This document shows, one piece after another, positions 14,354-23,149 of a stretch of 44,954 nucleotides of DNA. A program made the translations under genes and the position numbers. The stretch is from Polyangia bacterium (GTDB lineage: Bacteria; Myxococcota_A; Polyangia; Polyangiales; Polyangiaceae). The notes under the pieces are model-generated. The model saw nothing but the letters and a program-made list of their open reading frames with translations, did not search any database and was not told where the DNA came from. Within the stretch, counting starts at the first letter, position 1; every line of letters starts with the position of its first letter. The stretch is from contig JAUHZF010000027.1 in NCBI GenBank assembly GCA_030426145.1, positions 1-44,954 on the forward strand. Direction: 5' to 3'.

Positions 14354-15496
14354 ATGAAGTACCGGCTGATGATGTTGGCAGCGCTCGCGTGCGCGCCCTT
14401 GGTTGCAGCGTGCGGCACCGACGCGGAGACCGCTGACGCTCAGTACAACACCTCGCTCATCGAGGACGGCGTCTACACGATCGGCGACGCCGACTACGAC
14501 GACGTCGACGTCGCGGGCGACAAGATCTTCGCCGTGGATGGATGGGGTCGCACGAGCATCGCCGTCTTCGACCTCGCCTCCCGCGAGCTCGAGACGACCA
14601 TCGCCGCCAACCCCGACTTCCCCCCCATCGTGATGGAGGAGCTCGACGAGGACTTCGACCATTACGTCTTCAACCCGCGCTTCGAGATGCAGGGCGTGCA
14701 GGTGGACGATGGCGACGAGATCTTCGTCTGGGGGATCCGGGATGAGCACTTCACCCTCTCGGACATGGGGATCGGGCCGCTGCCGCCGTGGCGGAAGTCG
14801 TTCGTCATCCAGAGTCTGGGCCCGGACGGGAGCTCGGTGAACTGGAGCATGTCGCTCGACCTGCGCGGCGCCAACGAGGGGGTTCAGATCCAGAAGATGA
14901 CCGCCTTCGTCGAAGGCGACACCATCGCGGTGACCTACAGCCAGCTCAACGGCGACAGCTTCGTGGCCACCCTGCCGCGCCCCGATGGACACGAGACCTA
15001 CCAGCTCGCCGAGCTGAGCCGCATCGACATGCCGGTGGCACCCATTACGACCCTCGAGCGCATCCGCACCCCGCGCGGCATCGGCGCCGGTCCTGATGGC
15101 GGTTTCGTGGTCGCGTCGTCCGAGGGGGTCTCCACCTTTGCCGACGATCTGAACCTCATCGCCGAGATGTCGTTCGACCAGGACTTCTACCTGATGGACG
15201 TACGCACGGTGGGCAACCGCGCCTACGTGGCCGACCTCTACGGCTACCTCCACGTGGTCTCTCTGGAAAACGGGGAGGTCCTCAACTCGGTCGCCCTCGA
15301 GATCGAAGGTCGCTCGATCGACATCGAGGGCAAGAAGCTCATCATCGCCGATACCGAGGCCTTCCAGGTTCTCGACATCGACAACCTCCCCGAGCCCGTC
15401 GAGCCGACCCCCGTCGACGACGAGGAGGAAGAGGAGCCCGTCGAGGACGAAGAAGACGAGAGCTCGGGCTTCTGCTGGGGCTGGTGGTGTTGGTGA
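14354..15496 (+). CDS. Beta-propeller lipoprotein with acidic spacer and Trp/Cys tail
   Basis: The protein has 380 residues. The signal peptide ends in the lipobox VAAC (MKYRLMMLAALACAPLVAAC). The mature protein consists of repeated beta-sheet blades of WD/LVIVD type (IFAVDGWGRTSIAVFDLASREL; VGNRAYVADLYGYLHVVSLENGE; GKKLIIADTEAFQVLDIDN), a six- or seven-bladed propeller by length. It then has a run of about 25 Asp/Glu/Pro/Val residues and ends with the tail GFCWGWWCW. A C-terminal Cys/Trp motif after an acidic spacer on a lipid-anchored propeller is unusual and could be a second anchoring or recognition signal. The gene is convergent with the pseudokinase-DsbA gene and shares a terminator with it. 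Function unknown. Confidence 0.82.
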   Translation: MKYRLMMLAALACAPLVAACGTDAETADAQYNTSLIEDGVYTIGDADYDDVDVAGDKIFAVDGWGRTSIAVFDLASRELETTIAANPDFPPIVMEELDEDFDHYVFNPRFEMQGVQVDDGDEIFVWGIRDEHFTLSDMGIGPLPPWRKSFVIQSLGPDGSSVNWSMSLDLRGANEGVQIQKMTAFVEGDTIAVTYSQLNGDSFVATLPRPDGHETYQLAELSRIDMPVAPITTLERIRTPRGIGAGPDGGFVVASSEGVSTFADDLNLIAEMSFDQDFYLMDVRTVGNRAYVADLYGYLHVVSLENGEVLNSVALEIEGRSIDIEGKKLIIADTEAFQVLDIDNLPEPVEPTPVDDEEEEEPVEDEEDESSGFCWGWWCW

Positions 15497-15527
15497 GGGG
15501 CTGAGCCCTCTACCGTCCGACCCCGTG

Positions 15528-15556
15528 AACCCCTGAGGGAAAGGCTCTCAGGGGTT
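15528..15556. terminator. Bidirectional hairpin terminator
   Basis: A perfect ten-base stem (AACCCCTGAG at 15528-15537 and CTCAGGGGTT at 15547-15556) closes a nine-base loop. It lies 31 bases after the stop of the propeller lipoprotein, and its right arm contains the stop codon (15548-15550) of the convergent pseudokinase-DsbA gene. There is no clear U tract, so efficiency is uncertain. Confidence 0.65.
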
Positions 15557-18500
15557 CGCTCGTGCGTGGGCCACCGCGCGCTCGAACTTCGACAGTGGCT
15601 GCGCGCCGCTGAGGAACCAGCGGTCGACCACACAGGCCGGCGTACCGCGGATCCCGGCCGAGCTCGCGTCGGCCTGGTCTTGGTCTACGCGCTTCTGGTG
15701 CTTGCGTGTGTCGAGCGCCTTGCGGAACTTGGTGAGGTCGAGGCCCATGTCGCCGGCGTACTTCTCGAGGTCGGCGCGGCCGAGCGCCTTTTGGTTGGCG
15801 AAGAGCAGGTCGTGCATCTGCCAGAAGCCCTTGTTGCCCTTCTGGGCGTAGGCCTCGAGGGCCGCCTCGTGGGCGAGGGGCGCATCCTTGTGGAAGGCGA
15901 GCGGGTTGTGACGCCAGACCAGCTTCACGTCTGCATTGCCCTTCACCAGCGCCTCGAGGGTGGTGTTGATGCGGCTGCAGAATGGGCACTGAAAGTCGGA
16001 GAAGAGCTGCACCACGATGGTGCCTTTGGGGTTGCCCTTGAAGGGTGCATCCGGCGGAGCGGCACTCACCTTCTTCTCTTCGAAGGGTGACTCCGTCTTC
16101 GCCGTCTTCATGATCTCGGCGTAGAGGTCGGCCCGAGCCGTGCCGCTCGCGACCCGGGCGCGGGCCTTCTTCAGCTCTTCGTCGATGAGCGTCTCGAAGG
16201 CGGAGAAGGGCTGTGCGCCCATCAGACGCCGGCCGTTGATGAAGAAGTGCGGGGTCCCCGAAGCTTTGACGTCCTGGGACAGAAGCTCGGAGGCGTCGAT
16301 GAAGGCCTTGTGCGCGTTGGACGCGAGGGCCGCTTTCACCTTGCCCGTGTTGAGCCCGACCTTGCCCGCGTACCCGAGGAGGTCGGCGTCTTCGAGGGCT
16401 TTTTGGTTGTCGAAGAGAATGTCGTGCAGCTTCCAGAAGGTGGCACTGCCCTTCTGCTCGAAGGCCTCACGCCCCACGATGGCGGCCGGCAACGCGCGCT
16501 TGTGGAAGGGGAGCGGATGGTCCTTCCACACGATCCTCACGTCTTTGGGGTAGCTTGACTTCACCGTCGTCAGCGCCTTGCGCACCTTGGCGCAGAAGGG
16601 ACACTGGAATTCGCTGAACTCCACGATGGTGACGAGGGCGTCGGAGGGACCCCACGACGGGTCGTCCTTGCTCACCGGGACCTTCCACACGTCGGTGCTC
16701 GACGGCGGGCTCGGGCTCGGCGATGGGGACGGGGTGGTCGGTTTGCTGAAGTTCTTCGCCGTGAGCGTGGGATAGACCTCGGTCTCCCGGGTGCCACTCT
16801 TCACGAGGGCCTTGGCCGCGCTGATCTGGCTGTCGATCTCCGACTCGAAGCTCGACTGGGGCCGGGCGCCGCTCAGGAAGACGCCGTTGATGAAGAAGGC
16901 GGGCGTACCGCGCACCCCCAGCGTCTTGCCGAGGGCGATGTTGTCGTCGACCTTTCGCTCAGCCTTGGCGCTGTGCTTCGAGATGGCCGAGCTTGGGACG
17001 CCCGCCGCCTTGGCCCAGGTCTCGAAGTTGCTCACGTCGAGCGAAGACTGATGGGCGAAGGCCTTGTCGTGGAACTTCCAGAAGGCAGTCGCCCCACCTT
17101 CCAGGAAGACCGCGCGCGCGGCTTCGTGGGCGGGCTTGGCGTCCTTGTGGAAAGGCAGCGGGAAGTCCTTCCACACGATGCGCAGCTGCTTGGCGCCGTA
17201 CTTGGTTTTCAGACTCGAGAGCGTGCCTTCGACCCGCCCGCAATAGGGGCACTGGTAGTCGCTGAAGACCACGATGGTCGCGGGGGCGTCGTGCTGTCCC
17301 CAGCTCGGGTCTTCGTCGTCGACGGGCACCGACGCGGTGGTGTGCGACCGCGGCACGCTCACGGGCGTCGGCGAGGGGTCGGCCTTCTTCTTCTTTTTCT
17401 TGGCGCGGCGGCCATCGCCGTCGTCGTCGTTCTGGGCGACGCTCGAATCCTTGAGCATCGTGTACGCGAAGCCGCCGCCGACCACGAGCAGGAGGCCGAG
17501 CACGATCGCACCGATGAGAATCGCTGCGCCGCTTCCCTTCTGAGGGGCGGGTTGGGCCTGTCCCATCGGCGGACCCCACTGTGGAGGCTGAGCCGGGGGA
17601 GGTGCGGACGGCATCTGAGCTCCCTGGCCGCCCGGCGGACCGAAGGCTTGTGGCCCTTGGTCCATCGAAGGCCCCCCGGGCGCCGGCGGAGGCGCCGACG
17701 ATGGCCCAGGGGCGTTGCTGGGAGGCTGCAGGCCCCGCTCGGTGGCCGGAGGGCCGGCTTCGACGGGCTCGGATGCGCCAGAAAAACCAGTGGGCCCCAC
17801 TTCGGTAGGGGCAGCCGCGAGGGGCGGGAGCTCGGTCGGTCCAGAGCCGAGTGGCGCGAATCCCGTGGGGCCGGTCTCGAGGGCGCCGGCGGGGGCTGCG
17901 GGGATCGCACTGCCGAGCCCCTTGGTGATGCCAGAGCTGCCGGTGATCTTGGCCAGCTCGCTCACCGCGGCCTCGATGCTCGGGTGGCGCTTGGCGGGGT
18001 CGAAAGCGGTGGCACGCTCGAACCACGCGTCGAAGCCGGGCGGTAGCTTGAGCGCGCTCACGCCGGCTTTCTGCGAGGCCGGGCTGCGAGGGGTGGTCGC
18101 GAGGCGCTGGTTCATCTCGGCCACGTCGCTGACGCCCCAGTAGTCGCCGATCGACTGTCCCGTAAACAGGACGTACGCGAGCAGGCCCAGCCCGAAGACG
18201 TCGGCCGCGGGGCCGACCTCGTCGCTCACGGCGAAGCCCTTGCTGCGGGCCTCGGCTCGCAGTGCGTCCGGCAGCTGCTCGGGCGCAGAGAAGCCCGAAG
18301 CGATCCCCAGCGCACGTGCGACGCCGAAGTCGAGCACCTTGGCCGTGGGCCCGTCGATGACGAGCACGTTGCCCGGTTCGAGCTCGCCATGCACGACGCC
18401 GGCCGCGTGGGCCGTGGCGAGCGCCCCCCCGACCTGGCCGAGCAGCGCACCGATGACCTTGGGCAGGCACCGCTTGGCCTTCACGTAGGCGTCGAGGGCC

Positions 18501-18802
18501 TCACCCTCGACCAGCTCCATGGCGAGGTAGGGGGTGTTCAGCTCGTCGACGGTGCCGGCATCGAAGAACTCGGCCACGTTGGGATGGGTGCCGATGCGGC
18601 CTACGGCGCGCATGGCCTCGAGGAAGCGAGGTCCGGACGGAGGCGCTTCGCCGTCGACGGCGACGACTTCGAGGGCACAGGGGCGGCCGACACTCTTATT
18701 CTCCGCCGCGTAGACGGTTCCGGTACGACCGCGCTGAAGCACGCGAAAGACCTCGTACCGCCCGGCTACGACCTCGCCGCGGGACAGTTCACGAAGGGGC
18801 AT
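15548..18802 (-). CDS. Pseudokinase / TM / triple DsbA-like thioredoxin fusion
   Basis: The protein has 1084 residues. The N-terminal part (about 10 to 285) is a Hanks-type kinase fold, but it lacks key residues. The VAIK Lys is replaced (CALEVV), and the HRDLKPxN loop reads HGELEPGN with no catalytic Asp; DFG and APE remain. A Pro/Gly-rich linker leads to one membrane helix (about 422 to 448, AILIGAIVLGLLLVVGGGF) and a Lys-rich stop-transfer run. Outside the membrane follow three tandem DsbA/Thioredoxin_4 domains with active sites CPYC (about 516), CPFC (732) and CPFC (938). Each has its cis-Pro loop (GTPAFFINGVFLSGARP, GTPHFFINGRRLMGAQP, GTPACVVDRWFLSGAQP) and a helical insert. The DsbA parts should oxidise or isomerise thiols in the periplasm; the kinase part may bind a cytoplasmic partner. 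Domain calls are firm, coupling is inferred. Confidence 0.93.
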   Translation of the reverse strand: MPLRELSRGEVVAGRYEVFRVLQRGRTGTVYAAENKSVGRPCALEVVAVDGEAPPSGPRFLEAMRAVGRIGTHPNVAEFFDAGTVDELNTPYLAMELVEGEALDAYVKAKRCLPKVIGALLGQVGGALATAHAAGVVHGELEPGNVLVIDGPTAKVLDFGVARALGIASGFSAPEQLPDALRAEARSKGFAVSDEVGPAADVFGLGLLAYVLFTGQSIGDYWGVSDVAEMNQRLATTPRSPASQKAGVSALKLPPGFDAWFERATAFDPAKRHPSIEAAVSELAKITGSSGITKGLGSAIPAAPAGALETGPTGFAPLGSGPTELPPLAAAPTEVGPTGFSGASEPVEAGPPATERGLQPPSNAPGPSSAPPPAPGGPSMDQGPQAFGPPGGQGAQMPSAPPPAQPPQWGPPMGQAQPAPQKGSGAAILIGAIVLGLLLVVGGGFAYTMLKDSSVAQNDDDGDGRRAKKKKKKADPSPTPVSVPRSHTTASVPVDDEDPSWGQHDAPATIVVFSDYQCPYCGRVEGTLSSLKTKYGAKQLRIVWKDFPLPFHKDAKPAHEAARAVFLEGGATAFWKFHDKAFAHQSSLDVSNFETWAKAAGVPSSAISKHSAKAERKVDDNIALGKTLGVRGTPAFFINGVFLSGARPQSSFESEIDSQISAAKALVKSGTRETEVYPTLTAKNFSKPTTPSPSPSPSPPSSTDVWKVPVSKDDPSWGPSDALVTIVEFSEFQCPFCAKVRKALTTVKSSYPKDVRIVWKDHPLPFHKRALPAAIVGREAFEQKGSATFWKLHDILFDNQKALEDADLLGYAGKVGLNTGKVKAALASNAHKAFIDASELLSQDVKASGTPHFFINGRRLMGAQPFSAFETLIDEELKKARARVASGTARADLYAEIMKTAKTESPFEEKKVSAAPPDAPFKGNPKGTIVVQLFSDFQCPFCSRINTTLEALVKGNADVKLVWRHNPLAFHKDAPLAHEAALEAYAQKGNKGFWQMHDLLFANQKALGRADLEKYAGDMGLDLTKFRKALDTRKHQKRVDQDQADASSAGIRGTPACVVDRWFLSGAQPLSKFERAVAHARANP

Positions 18803-18984
18803 GCGGGCAGTATAGGCACGCCCCCGGGCGAAATGCCCGTGGCGCCTCTCCGTGCCGACGCAGAGAGCGACTCAGGTTTCGGTCATCTCGCGCGGCGTCC
18901 TTCGAGCATCGTGGCTCGACATCCGCGCTCTCGCCGTCGGGCCCTTAGCTCGAGACCACGGCCCGGTTCAAAACGGTAAGGCGG

Positions 18985-20064
18985 ATGTGGGTTCGGCTCA
19001 GCCGCGCTAAGCTCCTCCTCGTGCTCGGCCGTGCGCCCTACCTTCTGCTCACCCTAGCCGCCGTGGTCGCGGCTTGCGGCGATGGCAGCTCCCCGCTGGC
19101 TCGTGATCCTGATGGAGGCGCCGGTGGGGTCGGTGGTGGCGGGGGCTCGGACGCGACGAGCACGACATCGACAGGCCAGGGTGGGGTCGGGGGCGTGGTC
19201 GAGCCGCCGGGGCCGACCACGGTCACGCTCGTCAACGGCATCGTCGACGACGACGCGGTGCGGTTCTGCTTCCGGCCATTCCCCGGCGCGGGCACTGGCC
19301 TGCTTCCGTGGCCGGGACCCACCGGCCTCGGCTACGCGAGAGCGGGCGTCCTCGACTCCATCACCACCGTCATCCCCGCTGGCAGCGACGTCGAAGCCTT
19401 CGTGGTCGGGGGTGCGCTCGACCAGGTGGGAGCGGCGAACTGCGACCAGCTCATCGACAACGCGCCGGCGGGCGTGCTCGTGCGGTCGATGGGGGTGCTT
19501 CCTCAGTCGGCGCTCGAGGCGGAGCGCAGCTTGCTCTTCGTCGCTTCGGGGTGCTTGGGAGGACCGGGCCACGAGGACGAGAACGACGACCTCATCTGTG
19601 GCGTCGGCTACGACCCGAGCTTTGGCAATGCGAGCCTGGTCGCTGGCTTCATGTCGCGCATCAGCCGCAGCAACGGCGTCGCGATGCAGTTCGTGCAGGC
19701 GAGCCAGGGCACCACCACCTACGACCTACGATTGCGACCCACGCTCGAAGGAGCGGCGACGCTCGTGGTGCCGAGTTGGTCGGTGGGCTCGATCGCGCCC
19801 TTTCCTCCGTATTCGTCGCTCAGTCGCTCTGCCTTTCTCTCCCCGGCTCAGACCCAGGTGGGCTTCTTCGCCTCCAACAACTCGACGACCGGGCTCTTCG
19901 AGCAGAGTTGGGGAGACATCTTCGCCAATGGCACGCTCGACCTGAACGCGGTGGACGACGGCGACAACCTCGTCTTCATCGCCGTCGGGCCGGCCGCGCC
20001 CATTCAGGCCAGTGATTGGTGGAACGGGATCACCTTCACCGTGGTCGCCGGCGACCCCGAGTAG
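18985..20064 (+). CDS. Secreted lipoprotein of unknown function
   Basis: The protein has 359 residues from ATG at 18985, which has AAGG a few bases upstream; GTG at 19021 would give a shorter and more typical signal peptide. The signal ends in VVAAC, followed by a Gly/Ser/Thr linker (about 30 residues) and a beta-rich mature domain that opens TTVTLVNGIVDDDAVRFCFRPF. That opening resembles the DUF4397-like beta-sandwich of envelope proteins. Four Cys (VRFCF, AANCDQ, ASGCLG, DLICGV) may form disulfides. Reading direction is opposite to the pseudokinase-DsbA gene, with a 182-base divergent spacer, and convergent with the NfnAB fusion. Function is not known. Confidence 0.8.
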   Translation: MWVRLSRAKLLLVLGRAPYLLLTLAAVVAACGDGSSPLARDPDGGAGGVGGGGGSDATSTTSTGQGGVGGVVEPPGPTTVTLVNGIVDDDAVRFCFRPFPGAGTGLLPWPGPTGLGYARAGVLDSITTVIPAGSDVEAFVVGGALDQVGAANCDQLIDNAPAGVLVRSMGVLPQSALEAERSLLFVASGCLGGPGHEDENDDLICGVGYDPSFGNASLVAGFMSRISRSNGVAMQFVQASQGTTTYDLRLRPTLEGAATLVVPSWSVGSIAPFPPYSSLSRSAFLSPAQTQVGFFASNNSTTGLFEQSWGDIFANGTLDLNAVDDGDNLVFIAVGPAAPIQASDWWNGITFTVVAGDPE

Positions 20065-20097
20065 GACGTCTGCGGCGAAGGACGAGCCTGCCCCGTG

Positions 20098-23028
20098 TCA
20101 GAAGAGCCACGGTTGTCCGGCCTCGAGCCGGCGGAGCGCATCCTCGAGCTGAGCGACGTGCTGCCACTCCTCCGCCTCGAGGGACTTGTAGAGTCGCCAC
20201 CGTGTGCTGCCGTCTTCTTGTTCGTCGGCGCGGCGGGCGAAGAAGTTGCGAGCGTCGGTCTCGAGCGCGATCGCGAGGCGTAGGCACTCCGCGGCGTCCT
20301 TGGGCGGAGGCACATTGGCGTGCCGAGCCAGAGGGCCGAGGGCGATGGCTTCGGCTTGCTCTGGGATGGCCAGATGGTAGCGCCGTCGGAGCTGCTCCAG
20401 ATGCTCTCGCTCCTGGGCCGCGAGGTTCTCGAAGAGCGCGGTCAGCGTCTCGTCTTGGGTCTCGCTCGCCAGCCGCTCGTAGAGCTGCATGCCACCGAGC
20501 TCGACCGCAAAGGCGTCTCGAACGGCTTCGATGGCCCCGCCGTGGTCGCCTGCCTCGATGCGCTCGAGTTCGCCTCCGCAGCGGGGACAAAGACCGTAGG
20601 GCATGGCGAAGCCTTCGCTCACCTGGTGACACCCCTTGCAACGCCAATGGAGAAGCTCGCCCGCGCAACAGACGTAGGCGGACGCGTCATCGTCTTGGGG
20701 GCGCCCACATCGAGGGCACGCGTGACCGTCGCGGGCCACGGGCTCAGCGTCGAGGTGCGGGGGCCACTGGCGGTCTTCGAGGAACTGCAGCACCCCGCGC
20801 GCGGCGCGACGTCCTGCACCCAGCGCGAGCACCACCGTGGCGCCGCCGGTGACGATGTCGCCGCCGGCGAAGACGCCGGGCAGGGCGGTGGCCTGGCTGA
20901 CCGTGTCTGCCTCGATGTAGCCTCGGTCCGTCATCGACAGGCCGGGAGTGCTGCGGCCGACGATGGGGTTGGCACGCGTGCCGAGGGCGTAGACGACGGT
21001 GTCGCAGGCGATGCGTTCGGTCTGGTCGGCGACGGGCTGCGGCCGAGCCCGCCCGCTCTCGTCCGGGGGGCCCAGCTCCATCACCTGGGTGACGAGCGCG
21101 ACGACGTTGGCGGCGTCGTCGGTTTCGATGCGGAGCGGGCTCCGCAAGAAGTGGAAGCGCACTCCCTCCTCTCGCGCGTGCCGCTGTTCTTCTTGGCGAG
21201 CCGGTGCTTCTGTGGCCGAGCGACGGTAGACGACGTGCACCTCGTCGGCGCCGAGCCGACGTGCGACCCGCGCCGAGTCCATGGCGGTATTGCCCGCCCC
21301 GAGCACCACAACGCGCTTGCCCACCGGCACGGGGGTGTCCGAGACGGGGAAGGTCGCGCCGCCCATCAGGTTGACGCGGGTGAGCAGCTCATTGGCGCTG
21401 TAGACCTGCTTGGCTTGCTCGCCGTCGATGCCGAGGAAGACGGGCGAGCCGGCTCCTACGCCGAGGTAGACGGCGTCGAAACCCATCTCGTCGATGAGCT
21501 GTGCGACGGTGAAGGTCTGGCCGATGATCTTGTTCGGTACGATCTTCACCCCGAGCGACTCGAGCACGGCGAGCTCGCGGGCGATGATGGCGTCGGGAAG
21601 GCGAAAGCTCGGGATCCCGTAGCGGAGCACGCCGCCGGCGGTGTGCAGCGCCTCGTAGACGGTGACCTCGACCCCGGCCCGCGCGAGGTCGGCGGCGCAG
21701 GCCAAACCCGATGGTCCCGAGCCGACCACAGCGACGCGGCCCCGGTCACCGACACGCGGCTCGACGCGTGCTGCGGGCGCGTGGTCGCCGACGAAGCGCT
21801 CCAGTCGACCGATCGCGACGGGCTCGATCCGCTTGGCCAGGATGCAGTGCGCTTCGCACTGCGACTCTTGCGGGCAGACGCGACCGCAGATGGACGGGAA
21901 GAGGTTGGTCTCGAAGATGGTGTCGCGCGCCCCCTCGAGGTCGTGCACGAGCAGCTGACGAATGAAGCGGGGGATGTCGATCGATACCGGACAGCCGGCG
22001 ATGCACGTGGGGCGGGTGCATTGCAGGCAGCGTTCCGCCTCGGCCATCGCGTCGGCGTGACCATAACCGAGGTTGACCTCGTCGAAGGTACTGGCCCGTG
22101 CGGCGGCGTCGCGTTCCGGCATGGGGCGCGCTTCGGGGGTGATGGCCTTGAGCTTCTTGTAGTTGCGCTTGCCCTGAACGAAGAGCAGCTGCTCGACCTC
22201 GCAACGGGCCGCGCGCTCCTCTTCGCTTCGGGCTTCTTCTTCGCCGAAGCGGCGCTGGCGTGCGGCGAGGGCGTCGAAGTCGACCTGGTGGGCGTCGAAC
22301 TCCGGCCCGTCCACACACGCGAAGCGCGTCTGCCCACCCACGGTGACTCGGCATGCGCCGCACATGCCGGTGCCGTCCACCATGATGGCGTTGAGGCTCA
22401 CCACGGTGGGGATGTCGTGCGCCGCCGTCACCTTGGCGCATGCGCGCATCATCGGAAGCGGTCCGACGGCGATGACACGGTCGACGGAGCCTTCCCCAAT
22501 GACGTCCGATAGCGCATCGGTGGCCAGTCCGGCCCGACCCGAGGAGCCGTCGTCGGTGCAGATCACCAGGCGGTGGGCCTTCGCCTCGAAGCGTTCCCGC
22601 CAGAAGATGAGGTCTTTGGTCCGGAAGGCGAGGATGGCGGTGGTGGTGACCCCGGCATCGGCGAGCGCGGCGAGCTGTGGGTAGATGGGGGCCACCCCGA
22701 GCCCGCCCCCCACCAGCACCACGTGCTTGGGGGCGCCGTCGAGCAGCTCGCTCGGCAGCCCGAGCGGACCCGCGAAGTCCTGAAAGAAGTCGCCTTCGCT
22801 CAGGTCACGCATCTGACGGGTCGTCTTGCCGACGGCCTGGGTCACGATGGTGACCGTGCCGCGACCCGGGTCGTGGTCGGCTATCGTGAGGGGGACCCGC
22901 TCGCCGCCCTCGGTAAGCCGCAGCATCACGAACTGTCCGGGCCGAGCGGCCTTGGCCACATCAGGCGCGAAGACCTCCCAAGCGAAGGCATCCGGGGTGA
23001 GCGCTTGCCGCGCGACGATCTGATACAC
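20098..23028 (-). CDS. NfnA-NfnB-zinc ribbon-rubrerythrin-like fusion
   Basis: The protein has 976 residues from GTG and unites parts normally encoded separately. Residues 1 to 270 are NfnA/SudB-like: an FAD/NAD-binding ferredoxin reductase with the [2Fe-2S] cluster motif GTGMCGACRVTVGG. Residues 290 to 750 are NfnB/SudA (GltA-like): cluster motifs CLQCTRPTCIAGCP and CGRVCPQESQCEAHC, FAD motif VVGSGPSGLACAADLA, NAD(P) motif VLGAGNTAMDSARVARRLG and the closing GVFAGGDIVTGGATVVLALG. A region with four CxxC/CC pairs (about 770 to 815) follows, resembling rubredoxin/zinc ribbons. The end (825 to 976) is a ferritin-like four-helix domain with two Glu/His motifs (AQEREHLEQL, EAEEWQHVAQL). NfnAB couples NADH, NADPH and ferredoxin; rubrerythrins reduce peroxide. 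Inferred: an NAD(P)H-driven peroxide reductase or a bifurcating enzyme with its acceptor attached. Confidence 0.93.
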   Translation of the reverse strand: MYQIVARQALTPDAFAWEVFAPDVAKAARPGQFVMLRLTEGGERVPLTIADHDPGRGTVTIVTQAVGKTTRQMRDLSEGDFFQDFAGPLGLPSELLDGAPKHVVLVGGGLGVAPIYPQLAALADAGVTTTAILAFRTKDLIFWRERFEAKAHRLVICTDDGSSGRAGLATDALSDVIGEGSVDRVIAVGPLPMMRACAKVTAAHDIPTVVSLNAIMVDGTGMCGACRVTVGGQTRFACVDGPEFDAHQVDFDALAARQRRFGEEEARSEEERAARCEVEQLLFVQGKRNYKKLKAITPEARPMPERDAAARASTFDEVNLGYGHADAMAEAERCLQCTRPTCIAGCPVSIDIPRFIRQLLVHDLEGARDTIFETNLFPSICGRVCPQESQCEAHCILAKRIEPVAIGRLERFVGDHAPAARVEPRVGDRGRVAVVGSGPSGLACAADLARAGVEVTVYEALHTAGGVLRYGIPSFRLPDAIIARELAVLESLGVKIVPNKIIGQTFTVAQLIDEMGFDAVYLGVGAGSPVFLGIDGEQAKQVYSANELLTRVNLMGGATFPVSDTPVPVGKRVVVLGAGNTAMDSARVARRLGADEVHVVYRRSATEAPARQEEQRHAREEGVRFHFLRSPLRIETDDAANVVALVTQVMELGPPDESGRARPQPVADQTERIACDTVVYALGTRANPIVGRSTPGLSMTDRGYIEADTVSQATALPGVFAGGDIVTGGATVVLALGAGRRAARGVLQFLEDRQWPPHLDAEPVARDGHACPRCGRPQDDDASAYVCCAGELLHWRCKGCHQVSEGFAMPYGLCPRCGGELERIEAGDHGGAIEAVRDAFAVELGGMQLYERLASETQDETLTALFENLAAQEREHLEQLRRRYHLAIPEQAEAIALGPLARHANVPPPKDAAECLRLAIALETDARNFFARRADEQEDGSTRWRLYKSLEAEEWQHVAQLEDALRRLEAGQPWLF

Positions 23029-23061
23029 GACCCGAGGAGGCTACCCCAGCCCCGTGCTCGA

Positions 23062-23135
23062 GCCCACGACGAGAGATCCGCGAGCGAGAGATCGAACCGA
23101 GGGTGGCGGGTCCGGACAGCCCACGACGAGAGATC
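23062..23135. repeat. Direct repeats upstream of the NfnAB fusion
   Basis: A 17-base sequence (GCCCACGACGAGAGATC) occurs at 23062-23078 and again at 23119-23135, a period of 57. A partial third copy (GAGAGATC) lies between them. They lie 34 to 107 bases upstream of the minus-strand start at 23028 and could be operator sites. No gene covers them. Confidence 0.6.
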
Positions 23136-23149
23136 GCGTATGCGATGGG

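Noticed and set aside
18803..18984. Small hairpin CGGGC-GAAAT-GCCCG near 18830 as a regulatory RNA
   Set aside because: A five-base stem in GC-rich DNA is expected by chance, and no promoter or further structure supports it.
18930..18985. tRNA-like fragments (CCTTAGCTCGA and GGTTCAAA)
   Set aside because: The two motifs are only about 20 bases apart, no acceptor or anticodon stem can be formed, and the T-stem does not pair.
20320..22512. 730-residue plus-strand frame
   Set aside because: It is antisense to the NfnAB fusion, whose catalytic motifs are unmistakable, so it is a shadow of GC-rich coding.
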